Shown one piece after another: positions 51,822-61,482 of a stretch of 64,000 nt of DNA. The position numbers and the translations under genes are program-made. The DNA is from Chthonobacter albigriseus (GTDB taxonomy: Bacteria; Pseudomonadota; Alphaproteobacteria; Rhizobiales; Pleomorphomonadaceae). The notes beneath the pieces are model-generated. The model saw only the letters and a list, made by a program, of their open reading frames with translations. It was not told the origin of the DNA and did no database searches. The stretch covers positions 248,001-312,000 of the forward strand of contig NZ_JACDIT010000002.1 of NCBI RefSeq assembly GCF_013839445.1, written 5' to 3'. Position 1 is the stretch's first letter, and every line of letters starts with the position of its first letter.

Positions 51822-53165
51822 ATGTCCCGACCTTGCAATCTCCATGTTCTTTCAGAGCTCTCGCCGTCGGCCCGCGCCGATCTCCTGAAGCGCACCGAAT
51901 CGGATCTCACCCCCTTCATCGAGAAGGTGGTGCCGATCATCGAGGCGGTGCGGCTGGAAGGGGACCGGGCGCTTGCCCGCTATGCCCGCGAGCTCGACAA
52001 GGCCGCCGTGCCGGTCGACGCCATCCAGGCGAGCGAGGCGGAGTTCGACGCTGCGTTCAAGGCGGTGGAGCCGGAGGTGATCCGCGCGATCGAGTATGCG
52101 GTCGGCAACATCCGCCGCTTCCACGAGGAGCAGAAACCGGAGCCGATGTGGCTGAAGGAGATCCGGCCGGGCGCCTTCGCCGGCGACCGCTGGCACCCGA
52201 TTCCCTCGGTGGCGCTCTACGTGCCGCGCGGCAAGGGCGCTTTCCCCTCGGTGACGATGATGACCTCGGTGCCGGCGGTGGTGGCGGGCGTGCCGGAGGT
52301 CTCGATCCTGACGCCGCCGACGCCGGAGGGGACCGCCGACGCGGCGACGCTGGTGGCGGCGCGGATCGCGGGCGTCTCCACCGTCTACAAGACCGGTGGG
52401 GCGCAGGCGGTGGCGGCCGCCGCCTACGGCACGGAGACGGTGCGCAAGGCGGTGAAGATCCTGGGCCCGGGAAGCCCCTGGGTGGTGGCGGCCAAGCGGC
52501 TGCTGGCCGGCGTGATCGATCCCGGCACGCCGGCGGGACCGTCGGAATCGATCGTCTTCGCCGACGAGACCGCGGACGGGCGGATGGCGGCGCTGGACCT
52601 CCTGATCGAGGCCGAGCACGGGCCGGATTCCTCGGCCTACCTCGTGACCCACGTCGCCGCGGTGGCGGAGGCGGCGATGGCCGCCCTGCCCGGCTGGTGG
52701 GCGCGGATGCCGGAGTTGCGGGTGGGCTTCTCGCAGACGGTGCTCCGCGGTCCGCACGGCGGGATCGTGCTGACGGGATCGCTGGAGGAGTCCTACGCCT
52801 TCGTCAACGACTATGCGCCGGAGCACCTGGAGGTGCTCTCCACGGACCCGTTCCGCCACCTCGGCCGCTTCACCAATGCCGCGGAGGTGCTGATGGGGCC
52901 GCACACGCCGATCACCTTCGGCAACTTCGTGCTGGGGCCGAACTGCGTGCTGCCGACGTCCGGCTGGGCGCGGACGTTCGGTCCGCTGGCGGTGACCGAT
53001 TTCATGAAGCGCTCTTCCGTCGGTTACGTCACCGAGCCGGCCTACGCGGAGCTGGCGCACCACGCCGGGGTGCTCGCCCGCTACGAGGGGTTCTCGGCGC
53101 ACGCGAACGCGGTGTCGGAGATCCGCGACGGGCTGCTGGCGGAGATGAAGGAACGCGGGCGATGA
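51822..53165 (+). CDS. Histidinol-dehydrogenase paralogue in a sugar-acid operon
   Basis: 447-residue protein of the HisD fold. The catalytic Glu-His pair is kept (YAPEHLEV), as are the zinc-ligand His in EAEHGPDSS and the last one in SAHANAV. By comparison with E. coli HisD from memory, the Gln ligand before AEHG is Glu here, and the GDY...TNHVLPT segment reads GNFVLGPNCVLPTSG, changing the zinc-ligand Asp to Asn and the substrate-region His to Cys. The gene is not near other his genes. Together these suggest a zinc/NAD polyol or sugar-acid dehydrogenase, comparable to the sulfopropanediol-dehydrogenase HpsN branch, rather than histidine synthesis. Its stop overlaps the next start (ATGA). 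Confidence 0.85.
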   Translation: MSRPCNLHVLSELSPSARADLLKRTESDLTPFIEKVVPIIEAVRLEGDRALARYARELDKAAVPVDAIQASEAEFDAAFKAVEPEVIRAIEYAVGNIRRFHEEQKPEPMWLKEIRPGAFAGDRWHPIPSVALYVPRGKGAFPSVTMMTSVPAVVAGVPEVSILTPPTPEGTADAATLVAARIAGVSTVYKTGGAQAVAAAAYGTETVRKAVKILGPGSPWVVAAKRLLAGVIDPGTPAGPSESIVFADETADGRMAALDLLIEAEHGPDSSAYLVTHVAAVAEAAMAALPGWWARMPELRVGFSQTVLRGPHGGIVLTGSLEESYAFVNDYAPEHLEVLSTDPFRHLGRFTNAAEVLMGPHTPITFGNFVLGPNCVLPTSGWARTFGPLAVTDFMKRSSVGYVTEPAYAELAHHAGVLARYEGFSAHANAVSEIRDGLLAEMKERGR

Positions 53166-54169
53166 AGGCGGTGCGGCTCTACGGGGCTGGCGACCTGCGG
53201 GTGGAGGAGGTGCCGGACCCCGGCCCGCCAGGTGGCGACCTCGTGCGCATCCAGGTGACGGCGGCGGGAATCTGCGGCTCGGACCTGCACAACTTCCGCA
53301 CCGGCCAGTGGATCAGCCGCGCGCCGTCGACGCCCGGCCACGAGCTGACAGGCGTGGTGGAGGCGGTCGGCCCGGGCGCGACCCGCCTGAAGCCGGGCGA
53401 CCGGGTGGCCGCCGACAGCCGCGTCTGGTGCGGCGTGTGCGCGGCATGCCGGGAGGGGCGGCGGCATCTCTGCGAGAGCCTGGGCTTCGTGGGAGAGGCC
53501 TGCGACGGCGGCTTCGCGCCGGTGGTGCTGCTGCCGGAGCGGCTGCTCCACCGGGTGCCGGACGGCCTGCCACCGGAGATCGCGGCGATGGCCGAGCCGT
53601 TCGCCGTGGCGCTTCACGCCGTGAACCGGCTGGACCCGCCGCCCGGCGAGCCGGTGCTGGTGGCCGGCTGCGGCACGATCGGCGGGATCGCCGCGCTGAT
53701 TCTAGCCCGCCGCGGCGCGGAGCCGCTGCTGGTCGCCGACCGAAACCCGGCGCGGCAGGCGATGGTGTGCCGGCTGACCGGCGCGCTGCCGGCGGATCTC
53801 TCGGCGGCCGCGATCGGCGTCGCCACCGGCGGCCGCGGCCTCGGCCATGCAGTGGAAGCGACGGGCAGCACAGCCGCGCTCGCCACCCTCGTCCAGACGA
53901 TGCGGCCGGGCGGGCGGCTGGCGCTGGTGGGGATCTACCACGGGACGATGGCGCTCGACCCCACGATCCTGGTGGAGCGCGAGCTTACGCTGACCGGCAG
54001 CCATGCCTTCGCCGACGAATTGCCAGAGGCGATCGCCCTGCTGCCGGCGTATGCGGAGGCGCTCTCGGCCGTCATCGACGGCAGCGTGGACCTCGACGGC
54101 GTACCGGCGGCCTATGCGCGGCTGATCGCCGGCGAGGCGGGCGGCCTGAAGACCATCGTTCGGCCATGA
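53162..54169 (+). CDS. Zinc-dependent alcohol/polyol dehydrogenase (MDR family)
   Basis: 335-residue medium-chain dehydrogenase. Catalytic zinc ligands are in AGICGSDLH and TPGHELTG, with the third in MAEPFAVALH. The structural zinc site has four Cys in CGVCAACREGRRHLC. The Rossmann motif VLVAGCGTIGGIAALILA starts near 160. It belongs with sorbitol, threonine or galactitol-phosphate dehydrogenases that use NAD. It is translationally coupled to the HisD-like gene by a 4-bp overlap and closes the SDR-HisD-ADH operon; oxidation of a sugar or aldehyde (for example lactaldehyde) in fucose-type catabolism is plausible. Confidence 0.87.
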   Translation: MKAVRLYGAGDLRVEEVPDPGPPGGDLVRIQVTAAGICGSDLHNFRTGQWISRAPSTPGHELTGVVEAVGPGATRLKPGDRVAADSRVWCGVCAACREGRRHLCESLGFVGEACDGGFAPVVLLPERLLHRVPDGLPPEIAAMAEPFAVALHAVNRLDPPPGEPVLVAGCGTIGGIAALILARRGAEPLLVADRNPARQAMVCRLTGALPADLSAAAIGVATGGRGLGHAVEATGSTAALATLVQTMRPGGRLALVGIYHGTMALDPTILVERELTLTGSHAFADELPEAIALLPAYAEALSAVIDGSVDLDGVPAAYARLIAGEAGGLKTIVRP

Positions 54170-54173
54170 CCGA

Positions 54174-54211
54174 GCCGGTCCGAAGCGCGGGCTGACCTGC
54201 TCCGGACCGGC
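54174..54211. terminator. Hairpin between convergent genes
   Basis: Perfect 9-bp stem GCCGGTCCG (54174-54182) and CGGACCGGC (54203-54211) with a 20-nt loop, 5 bp after the ADH stop and before the end of the convergent DUF2934 gene. There is no T-tract on either strand, so it is a possible bidirectional end of transcripts only. Confidence 0.35.
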
Positions 54212-54229
54212 GGATGGATATGGGTCCGG

Positions 54230-54391
54230 TCAGATGCCCTCGGCGGCCAGCGGCACGCGGGTGTCGTCCTCGACGCCGAGCTCCCGGCAGGCCTGGTCCC
54301 AGTGTTCGGCCGCCCTGCCCTCGGGCCGGCCCTCGCGTTCCCAGATCTCGTAGGCGCGCGCCTGCACCCGTTCCTCGGTTTCCTCGTCCAT
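54230..54391 (-). CDS. DUF2934 small protein
   Basis: 53-residue protein matching DUF2934 (PF11154 type): EERVQARAYEIWEREGRPEGRAAEHWDQA is given here as ERVQARAYEIWEREG and HWDQACREL. The family is a short helical domain common in Rhizobiales, role unknown. AAGGAG lies seven bases before the ATG at 54391, fixing the start over a longer frame to 54484. Convergent to the ADH gene. Confidence 0.85.
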   Translation of the reverse strand: MDEETEERVQARAYEIWEREGRPEGRAAEHWDQACRELGVEDDTRVPLAAEGI

Positions 54392-54599
54392 GTGCCACTC
54401 CTTGATTCCGATCGATCGGAGCACCGGAACGGGAATGCCGCTGCGCTTGTTCCCGTGCGCCGGACGCGCTCCGACAACGCGCACAGGTATGCCGAGACGT
54501 CGTTGACAGCCCGATGACGATGGGCTACCAGAACCGCGCTGCCGGCGACCGCCTCGCGATCTCCGGCCCGAGCCTCCAAGCGAGGCGCTCGGATCCCGC

Positions 54600-54673
54600 T
54601 GGGGGATAGTTTAACGGTAGAACAGCGGACTCTGACTCCGTTAGTCTTGGTTCGAATCCAGGTCCCCCAGCCA
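54600..54673 (+). tRNA. tRNA-Gln (anticodon CTG)
   Basis: A 74-nt cloverleaf is encoded with its CCA end. The acceptor arms are TGGGGGA (54600-54606) and TCCCCCA (54663-54669), then discriminator G and CCA. The D-loop holds TTTAACGGTAG. The anticodon stem GCGGA/TCCGT encloses the loop CTCTGAC, anticodon CTG, decoding CAG as glutamine. The T-arm contains GGTTCGAATCC. No integrase or duplicated tRNA 3' end lies nearby. Confidence 0.97.
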
Positions 54674-54738
54674 ATCCTTCCTTTCCTAGACAGACGCGAT
54701 GCCGGGGCGTGCCGCCGGGCTGTTGGCACGTGCGGTGG

Positions 54739-55320
54739 TCAGGGCCGGCGGAACAGGTCGTGCTCCGTGGCGATGGCGTCGAGGGGGATGTCGTGGGGCT
54801 CGTCGGGGACGGCAGAGACCTCCTGGCAGGCGAAGGCGATGCCGAGGGTGCGGACCGGTCGGTCGGGGCGGACGGTGCGGACGGCGGCGAGGGTCCGGTC
54901 GTAGAAGCCGGCGCCGTAGCCGATCCGGAAGCAGCGACGGTCGAAGGCGACCGGCGGGACGAGGAAGGCGTCGGGCACGACGATGTCGGCGTCGGGCGCC
55001 GGTTCCGGCACGTTCATCCGGCCGCGGACAAGCGGATCGCCCGGCGACCAGCGGCGGAACACCATCGGCCTGCCCCATTCGGGCGTGCACGGAAGGGCGA
55101 GGTCGCGGCCGCCGGCGGCAAGGCTCTCGGCGAGGCGGATCGGGTTGAGTTCGTCGCGGATGGCGACGTAAAGGCCGACAGTGCCGGGCCAACCGCCGAG
55201 GGTTTCGGCAGCGCGTTCAAGGACGGCGCGCGTCGCCGCCGCGCGGCCGGCGCCCCGCAGTGCGGACCGGGCGGCGGAGGCGGTCTCAAAAAGGGCCCTC
55301 TTGGCGGCGGTCGTCGGCAT
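54739..55320 (-). CDS. 5-formyltetrahydrofolate cyclo-ligase
   Basis: 193-residue enzyme of the YgfA/MTHFS family, which uses ATP to turn 5-formyl-THF into 5,10-methenyl-THF in one-carbon metabolism. The C-terminal nucleotide site is visible as RIGYGAGFYDRTL, with DAFLVPPVAFDRR before it and GIAFACQEV after. The start at 55320 has GAGG ten bases upstream; a longer frame to 55353 is unlikely. In many bacteria 6S RNA precedes this gene, but I see no clear 6S-like structure here. Confidence 0.9.
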   Translation of the reverse strand: MPTTAAKRALFETASAARSALRGAGRAAATRAVLERAAETLGGWPGTVGLYVAIRDELNPIRLAESLAAGGRDLALPCTPEWGRPMVFRRWSPGDPLVRGRMNVPEPAPDADIVVPDAFLVPPVAFDRRCFRIGYGAGFYDRTLAAVRTVRPDRPVRTLGIAFACQEVSAVPDEPHDIPLDAIATEHDLFRRP

Positions 55321-55404
55321 GCGGGTCCTCTCGGCAAGCGCCCTCCCCTTCAACGGACGAGGGGCGAACCGGTTCGGCGGCCGCCAGTGTGAGCAGCGCC
55401 GGCG

Positions 55405-56475
55405 TCAGGCCTTGCGCGGCGCAGCGTCGACCTCCGCCGCGGCCCGGACCTGGGCGCCTCGTTCGTACCACCCCTTCGAGGCGGTCACGATCTTGACGAC
55501 CGACAGCATGACCGGCACCTCGACGAGCACCCCGACCACCGTGGCGAGCGCCGCACCGGAGCCGAAGCCGAACAGGCTGATCGCCGCGGCGACCGCGAGT
55601 TCGAAGAAGTTGGAGGCACCGATCAGGGCCGAGGGACCGGCGACGCAATGCGCCTCGCCGCTCCAGCGGTTGAGGACGTAGGCGAGACCGGCGTTGAAGT
55701 AGACCTGGATCACGATGGGAACAGCCAGCAGGCCGATCACCAGGGGCTGGGCAATGATCTCGCCGCCCTGGAAGCCGAACAGCAGCACCAGGGTGGCGAG
55801 CAGCGCGGCGAGCGAGAGCGGCTGGAGCCGCGCGAGCAGGCAGGCCAGCGCCGCCTCGCCGCCGGAGGCGAGCATTGCGCGCCGCACGACCTGGCTGATG
55901 ATCACCGGGATGACGATGTAGAGCACGACGGAGAGCAGCAGCGTCTCCCAGGGCACCGTGATCGCGGAAAGGCCGAGCAACAGCCCCACGATGGGCGCGA
56001 AGGCCACCACCATGATGGCGTCGTTCACCGCGACCTGGCTGAGCGTGAAGCGCGGTTCGCCGTTCACCAAGTTGGACCAGACGAAGACCATCGCCGTGCA
56101 AGGCGCGGCGGCGAGCAGGATCAGGCCGGCGATGTAGCTGTCGATCTGGTCGGCCGGCAGATAGGGCCGGAACAGCCAGCCGATGAAGATCCAGCCGAGC
56201 AGCGCCATGGAGAAGGGCTTCACGGCCCAGTTGATGAAGAGCGTCACGCCGATGCCGCGCCAGTGGCGGGTGACCTCGCCGAGGGCGGCGAAGTCGATCT
56301 TCAGGAGCATCGGGATGACCATCAGCCAGATCAGCACCGCGACGGGAAGGTTCACCTTGGCGATCTCGGCCGCGCCGACGGCCTGGAAGACGCCGGGAAC
56401 GAGATGGCCGAGGGCGATGCCGACGACGATGCAGAGGGTCACCCAGAGGGTGAGCCAGCGCTCGAAGAGGCTCAT
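55405..56475 (-). CDS. acr3: Arsenite efflux permease of the ACR3 family
   Basis: 356-residue membrane protein with about ten helices. It starts SLFERWLTLWVTLCIVVGIALGHLVPG, split as FERWLTLWV and GIALGHLVPG. The conserved helix-4 cysteine is in AAPCTAMVFVWSNL, and GASNFFELAVAAAISLFG is characteristic of ACR3. It exports arsenite (or antimonite) from the cytoplasm with proton exchange. GGGAG precedes the ATG, which overlaps the arsC stop by 4 bp. The order arsR-arsC-acr3 makes it a minimal arsenic resistance operon. Confidence 0.93.
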   Translation of the reverse strand: MSLFERWLTLWVTLCIVVGIALGHLVPGVFQAVGAAEIAKVNLPVAVLIWLMVIPMLLKIDFAALGEVTRHWRGIGVTLFINWAVKPFSMALLGWIFIGWLFRPYLPADQIDSYIAGLILLAAAPCTAMVFVWSNLVNGEPRFTLSQVAVNDAIMVVAFAPIVGLLLGLSAITVPWETLLLSVVLYIVIPVIISQVVRRAMLASGGEAALACLLARLQPLSLAALLATLVLLFGFQGGEIIAQPLVIGLLAVPIVIQVYFNAGLAYVLNRWSGEAHCVAGPSALIGASNFFELAVAAAISLFGFGSGAALATVVGVLVEVPVMLSVVKIVTASKGWYERGAQVRAAAEVDAAPRKA

Positions 56476-56888
56476 GCGGCATCTCCCTCGCGCGCAGCGA
56501 CGACTTCGCCGTCCTCCTTGGTGAAGGTCTCGGGCGGGTTGTCGAGGAGGTCGAGCACCGCTTCGGATGGGCGGCAAAGGCGGACGCCCTTGTCGGAGAC
56601 CACAATCGGGCGGTTGATCAGGATCGGGTGGGCCAGCATGGCGTCGATCAGGGCGTCGTCGGTCAGCGCGAGGTCGTCGAGCCCGAGGTCGGCATAGGGC
56701 GTGCCCTTCTCGCGCAGAAGGGCGCGCGGGGCGAGCCCCATGCGGGCGATCAGGTCGACGAGCGTTTCGCGGGACGGCGGCGTCTTCAGGTACTCGATGA
56801 CGACCGGCTCCTCGCCGGATGCCCGGATCATCGCGAGCGTGTTGCGCGACGTGCCGCAGGCGGGGTTGTGGTAGATCGTGACGGGCAT
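56472..56888 (-). CDS. arsC: Arsenate reductase (glutaredoxin-dependent)
   Basis: 138-residue ArsC of the glutaredoxin-coupled (E. coli plasmid R773) class, reducing arsenate to arsenite for export by ACR3. The nucleophile is in YHNPACGTSRNTL. The arsenate-binding arginines are expected at LLREKG, LINRPIVV and VRLCRPSE. It lies 40 bp after arsR and overlaps acr3. Confidence 0.94.
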   Translation of the reverse strand: MPVTIYHNPACGTSRNTLAMIRASGEEPVVIEYLKTPPSRETLVDLIARMGLAPRALLREKGTPYADLGLDDLALTDDALIDAMLAHPILINRPIVVSDKGVRLCRPSEAVLDLLDNPPETFTKEDGEVVAAREGDAA

Positions 56889-56928
56889 GAAGCCTCCAGG
56901 GGCCGGGCGCGCGGGTCGCGGCGATCGG

Positions 56929-57264
56929 TCAGGGACAGTTGCAGGACGGTGCGGTCAGACCACCGCAGATCTCGGGACGACCGCCGCAGCAATCGGCGGT
57001 GAGAAAGGTGATGAGGTCGCGGACCCGGTCGATCGCTACGGCGTAGCGGATATGGCGGCCGTCCCGGCGGGAGGTGACGAGCCCTGCCCTTTCCAGCGTG
57101 GAAAGGTGGAACGACATGGCGGTGGGCGGAACGGAAAGCTCCGCCGCGATTTCGCCGGAGGGCATGCCCTCCGTCCCGTTCCTGATGAGGAGCCGGAAGG
57201 CGTCGAGGCGGACCTGATGTCCGAGGGCGACGAAGGCGGGGACGGCTTGGAGATCGTTCAGCAT
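56929..57264 (-). CDS. arsR: ArsR-family arsenic-responsive repressor
   Basis: 111-residue winged-helix repressor. The HTH is at about 36-60 (MPSGEIAAELSVPPTAMSFHLSTLERAGLV). The N-terminal helix lacks the classic CVC of R773 ArsR. Instead the C-terminus has four to five cysteines (DCCGGRPEICGG, PSCNCP), as in the C-terminal-site ArsRs of Acidithiobacillus/Corynebacterium type, which probably bind As(III) there. Upstream, ATGTT-ACA-AACAT (57268-57280) immediately next to the start is a plausible autoregulatory dyad. First gene of the arsR-arsC-acr3 operon. Confidence 0.92.
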   Translation of the reverse strand: MLNDLQAVPAFVALGHQVRLDAFRLLIRNGTEGMPSGEIAAELSVPPTAMSFHLSTLERAGLVTSRRDGRHIRYAVAIDRVRDLITFLTADCCGGRPEICGGLTAPSCNCP

Positions 57265-57390
57265 GGAATGTTACAAACATCCTTGCAGTGTCACAGTCAA
57301 GGTCCTAGCGTCGGGAGGGGCGGTGGAGCCGACCGGGCATCGGGCGGGAGAGCCTTGCCGGAGGGGCAACGGATTTGATAGGCCGCGGAC

Positions 57391-58020
57391 ATGTCCATTC
57401 GCCTCGCCATCTTCGATTTCGACGGCACGCTCGCCGACAGCGCCGATTGGGTCTTCAGCACCATGAACTCCGTCGCGGACCGGTTCGGGTTCCGGCGCGT
57501 CGCTCCGGAGGAACGGGAGGAACTTCGGGGGCTTTCCAACCGGGAGATCATCGCCAGACTCGGTGTCCCCATGTGGAAGCTGCCGCTGATCGCAGCCCAC
57601 ATGCGCAAGGCCGTGGCGGCAGACATCGACGCGATCCGGCCGTTTCCGTGGACGGCCGACCTGATCGGGCGGATCCACGCCGGCGGCTGCGCGGTCGGGA
57701 TTGTCACCTCGAACGCGGCCGAGAACGTGGCACGGATCCTCGGGCCCGAGACCATGGCCCGGGTGGCCCGGGTCGAGGCCGACGCCTCGCTGTACGGGAA
57801 AGCGCGCAAGCTGTCGAGGATGACCGCGGCGAGCGGCGTCGATCCGGCGTCGGCGGTGGCGATCGGGGATGAGGTTCGCGACGTGGAAGCGGCGCGCGAA
57901 GCCGGGATACGGGCGGTCGCGGTCACATGGGGGCTCGCCTCGGAAGCAGCGCTCGCACGGGCGTTGCCGGACGCGTGGGCGCATTCGCCCGATGACCTGG
58001 CGCGGCTGATCCTCGGTTGA
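57391..58020 (+). CDS. HAD-family hydrolase (phosphoglycolate phosphatase-like)
   Basis: 209-residue HAD phosphatase with a small helical cap. Motif I AIFDFDGTLADS holds both Asp residues, motif II is GIVTSNAAENV, the Lys is in LYGKARKL and motif III is VAIGDEVRDVEAAREAG. It is Gph-like in form, but the substrate cannot be told. It diverges from the arsenic operon with about 125 bp between. Confidence 0.87.
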   Translation: MSIRLAIFDFDGTLADSADWVFSTMNSVADRFGFRRVAPEEREELRGLSNREIIARLGVPMWKLPLIAAHMRKAVAADIDAIRPFPWTADLIGRIHAGGCAVGIVTSNAAENVARILGPETMARVARVEADASLYGKARKLSRMTAASGVDPASAVAIGDEVRDVEAAREAGIRAVAVTWGLASEAALARALPDAWAHSPDDLARLILG

Positions 58021-58106
58021 GCGCCGACACCGGACCGGTGGAAGTTTGACCCGGGCTGTCCGGCTGCACCGCGCGGCGAAACGAAAGGCGACGAAAACGG
58101 CAACCG

Positions 58107-58247
58107 TCACGGATGCAGATCGGCAAGAGCCGGTTTGTCCAGCAACGACAGCGTCGGCGTGCCGATTTCGCGGAGGAGCTTGGCGCGCATCGCCTGGGCG
58201 AAATCCTCGAACTCCGCCACTGCCATGACGCCGGCCCGAAGCGGAGT
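58107..58247 (-). pseudogene. Possible 3' remnant of a DUF1194-type (VWA-like) gene
   Basis: In the 349-bp gap between two plus-strand genes, the minus strand encodes, up to a stop at 58107, a 40-codon stretch from an ATG at 58226: MAVAEFEDFAQAMRAKLLRE, then IGTPTLSLLD. From memory it resembles the extreme C-terminus of DUF1194 proteins (FxDFAxAIRRKLxREI), whose full length is about 250 residues. Upstream of about 58247 the similarity fades and the next gene occupies the DNA. It thus looks like the tail of a gene whose main part has been lost. The rest of the gap shows nothing. Confidence 0.4.
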
Positions 58248-58369
58248 GGCGCGCGTGCTCTGTGCCGAAATGAGACACTGCTCTCTGCATCGTCGACCAA
58301 CCGCCGCTGCCGGGATTCACGCCGCTCCGCGGAACGGCTAGCCTCCCGAAGCAGAGATGGGAGGCTCCG

Positions 58370-60125
<1,756 letters not shown>

Positions 60126-60219
60126 CTAGGCCTTCGCGCCGCTCAGGTGCAGGGGGCAATTCTGGCAGGGCGGACGAGTGCTTCGTCCAAGGACGGCGGC
60201 CGTGCAAGGAGGCCGCGTC

Positions 60220-61275
60220 TCAGGGCTGCGACCGGGCTACGGACCGGGCGAAGTCCGGGATGCGGAAACGGCGGCGGTAGGTGCCCGGCGTAAGGCCGGT
60301 CGTGCGTTTGAACAGCCGGCGGAAGAAGGCCGGATCCTCGTAGCCGACCTGCCAGCTGATCTCGTCCACGGAGGCTTCGGTCCGCTCGAGGCGGCGCTTG
60401 GCGTCTTCGATCCTCAAGCGTTGGACGTAGGCGATCGGACTGACACCCGTCGCCTGGGTGAAGCGGCGTTTGAAGGTGCGCTCGGTGAGAGCGGCGTGAC
60501 GGATCATCTCCTCGACGGGGTTGGCGACGGAGAAATGAGTGGCGACCCACTCCTGCGCCGCCTGGATGGAGACATCCCCGTGATCCTTGCGGCCCTCGAA
60601 GACGATGTAGGGCGCGAGTCCGTCCTGGTGCCACTGCAGGGCGAAGAACCGCGCCATGGACTGGGCAGCCGTCGCGCCGGCGAAACGGGCGATCAGGTAG
60701 AGCACGAGATCGTGCCAGGTCATCGACGCGCCGGAGGAGATCAACTCCTCCCGCGGGCCGGAGATCACGAGCACGCGCTCCGGATGGATCGGCACCTGCG
60801 GATAGGCCTCCTTGAAGGCGCGCGCATAGCCGAAATGCACCGTCGCATCCATGCCGTCGAAGAGGCCGGTCTCGGCCAGAAGGAAGATCCCCGAGCACGC
60901 CGAGCAGAGCAGCGCGCCGCGCTGATGCATGGAGCGCAGCCACGCCACGAGCTCCGGGTGCCGCCCCTTCTGCCAGCCTGCCGGTCCGAGCAGCACCGAA
61001 GGGACGATGACGATGTCGGTCGCTGTGATCGAAGCGATCTCGCGCTGAACGGTGACCGGCACATGACTGGCAAGTTCCAGCGGCCCGGCGCGCAGTCCAA
61101 CGATCTCGACCCGGAACGGCGGCGGGGCAACGGGCGGCTTGCCGGACTGGGGCACGATGGCAAAGGCATTCAGGACGTCGAACACACCGCTCAGGGTCGA
61201 GACCACCGCCTCGGGTATGGCGAGGAGACTGACGTGGAGCGGGTCGGATCCCGTCGAAGCTGGGTGGCGCGGCAT
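60220..61275 (-). CDS. GlxA-family regulator (DJ-1/PfpI domain plus AraC HTH)
   Basis: 351-residue regulator. The N-terminal 190 residues are a DJ-1/PfpI-like domain (VSLLAIPEAVVSTLSGVFDVLN; nucleophile-elbow region LLCSACSGIFLLAETGL). The C-terminal 110 are an AraC double HTH (MIRHAALTERTFKRRFTQATGVSPIAYVQRLR, then VDEISWQVGYEDPAFFRRLFKRTTGLTP). Such regulators sense amines, choline-type compounds or aldehydes. It is divergent from the methyltransferase gene by about 200 bp and upstream of the aldo/keto reductase; either could be its target. Confidence 0.9.
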   Translation of the reverse strand: MPRHPASTGSDPLHVSLLAIPEAVVSTLSGVFDVLNAFAIVPQSGKPPVAPPPFRVEIVGLRAGPLELASHVPVTVQREIASITATDIVIVPSVLLGPAGWQKGRHPELVAWLRSMHQRGALLCSACSGIFLLAETGLFDGMDATVHFGYARAFKEAYPQVPIHPERVLVISGPREELISSGASMTWHDLVLYLIARFAGATAAQSMARFFALQWHQDGLAPYIVFEGRKDHGDVSIQAAQEWVATHFSVANPVEEMIRHAALTERTFKRRFTQATGVSPIAYVQRLRIEDAKRRLERTEASVDEISWQVGYEDPAFFRRLFKRTTGLTPGTYRRRFRIPDFARSVARSQP

Positions 61276-61482
61276 GTGAGGCCCCGGCGTCGTCGAGCGG
61301 GCAGACTAGCTCCAACGGTCATGCGGTGCCAAGCGCAGTGGTGGTCTCGTCCGAGGGCAATCGTCCGCGAATGGCACGAACGGACCTGTTCCGGCCCGTC
61401 CCGCTCTGCCGCCCCGACACTGCGCCTGCGAGTGTCCGCCCGGCTCGGAACAGTCCGACCTATCGAACAGGAGATGCGGATC

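Noticed and set aside
54600-54673. tRNA-Gln as the attachment site of an integrated element
   Set aside because: No integrase nearby and no repeat of the tRNA 3' end was seen within the window; flanking genes are ordinary chromosomal ones.
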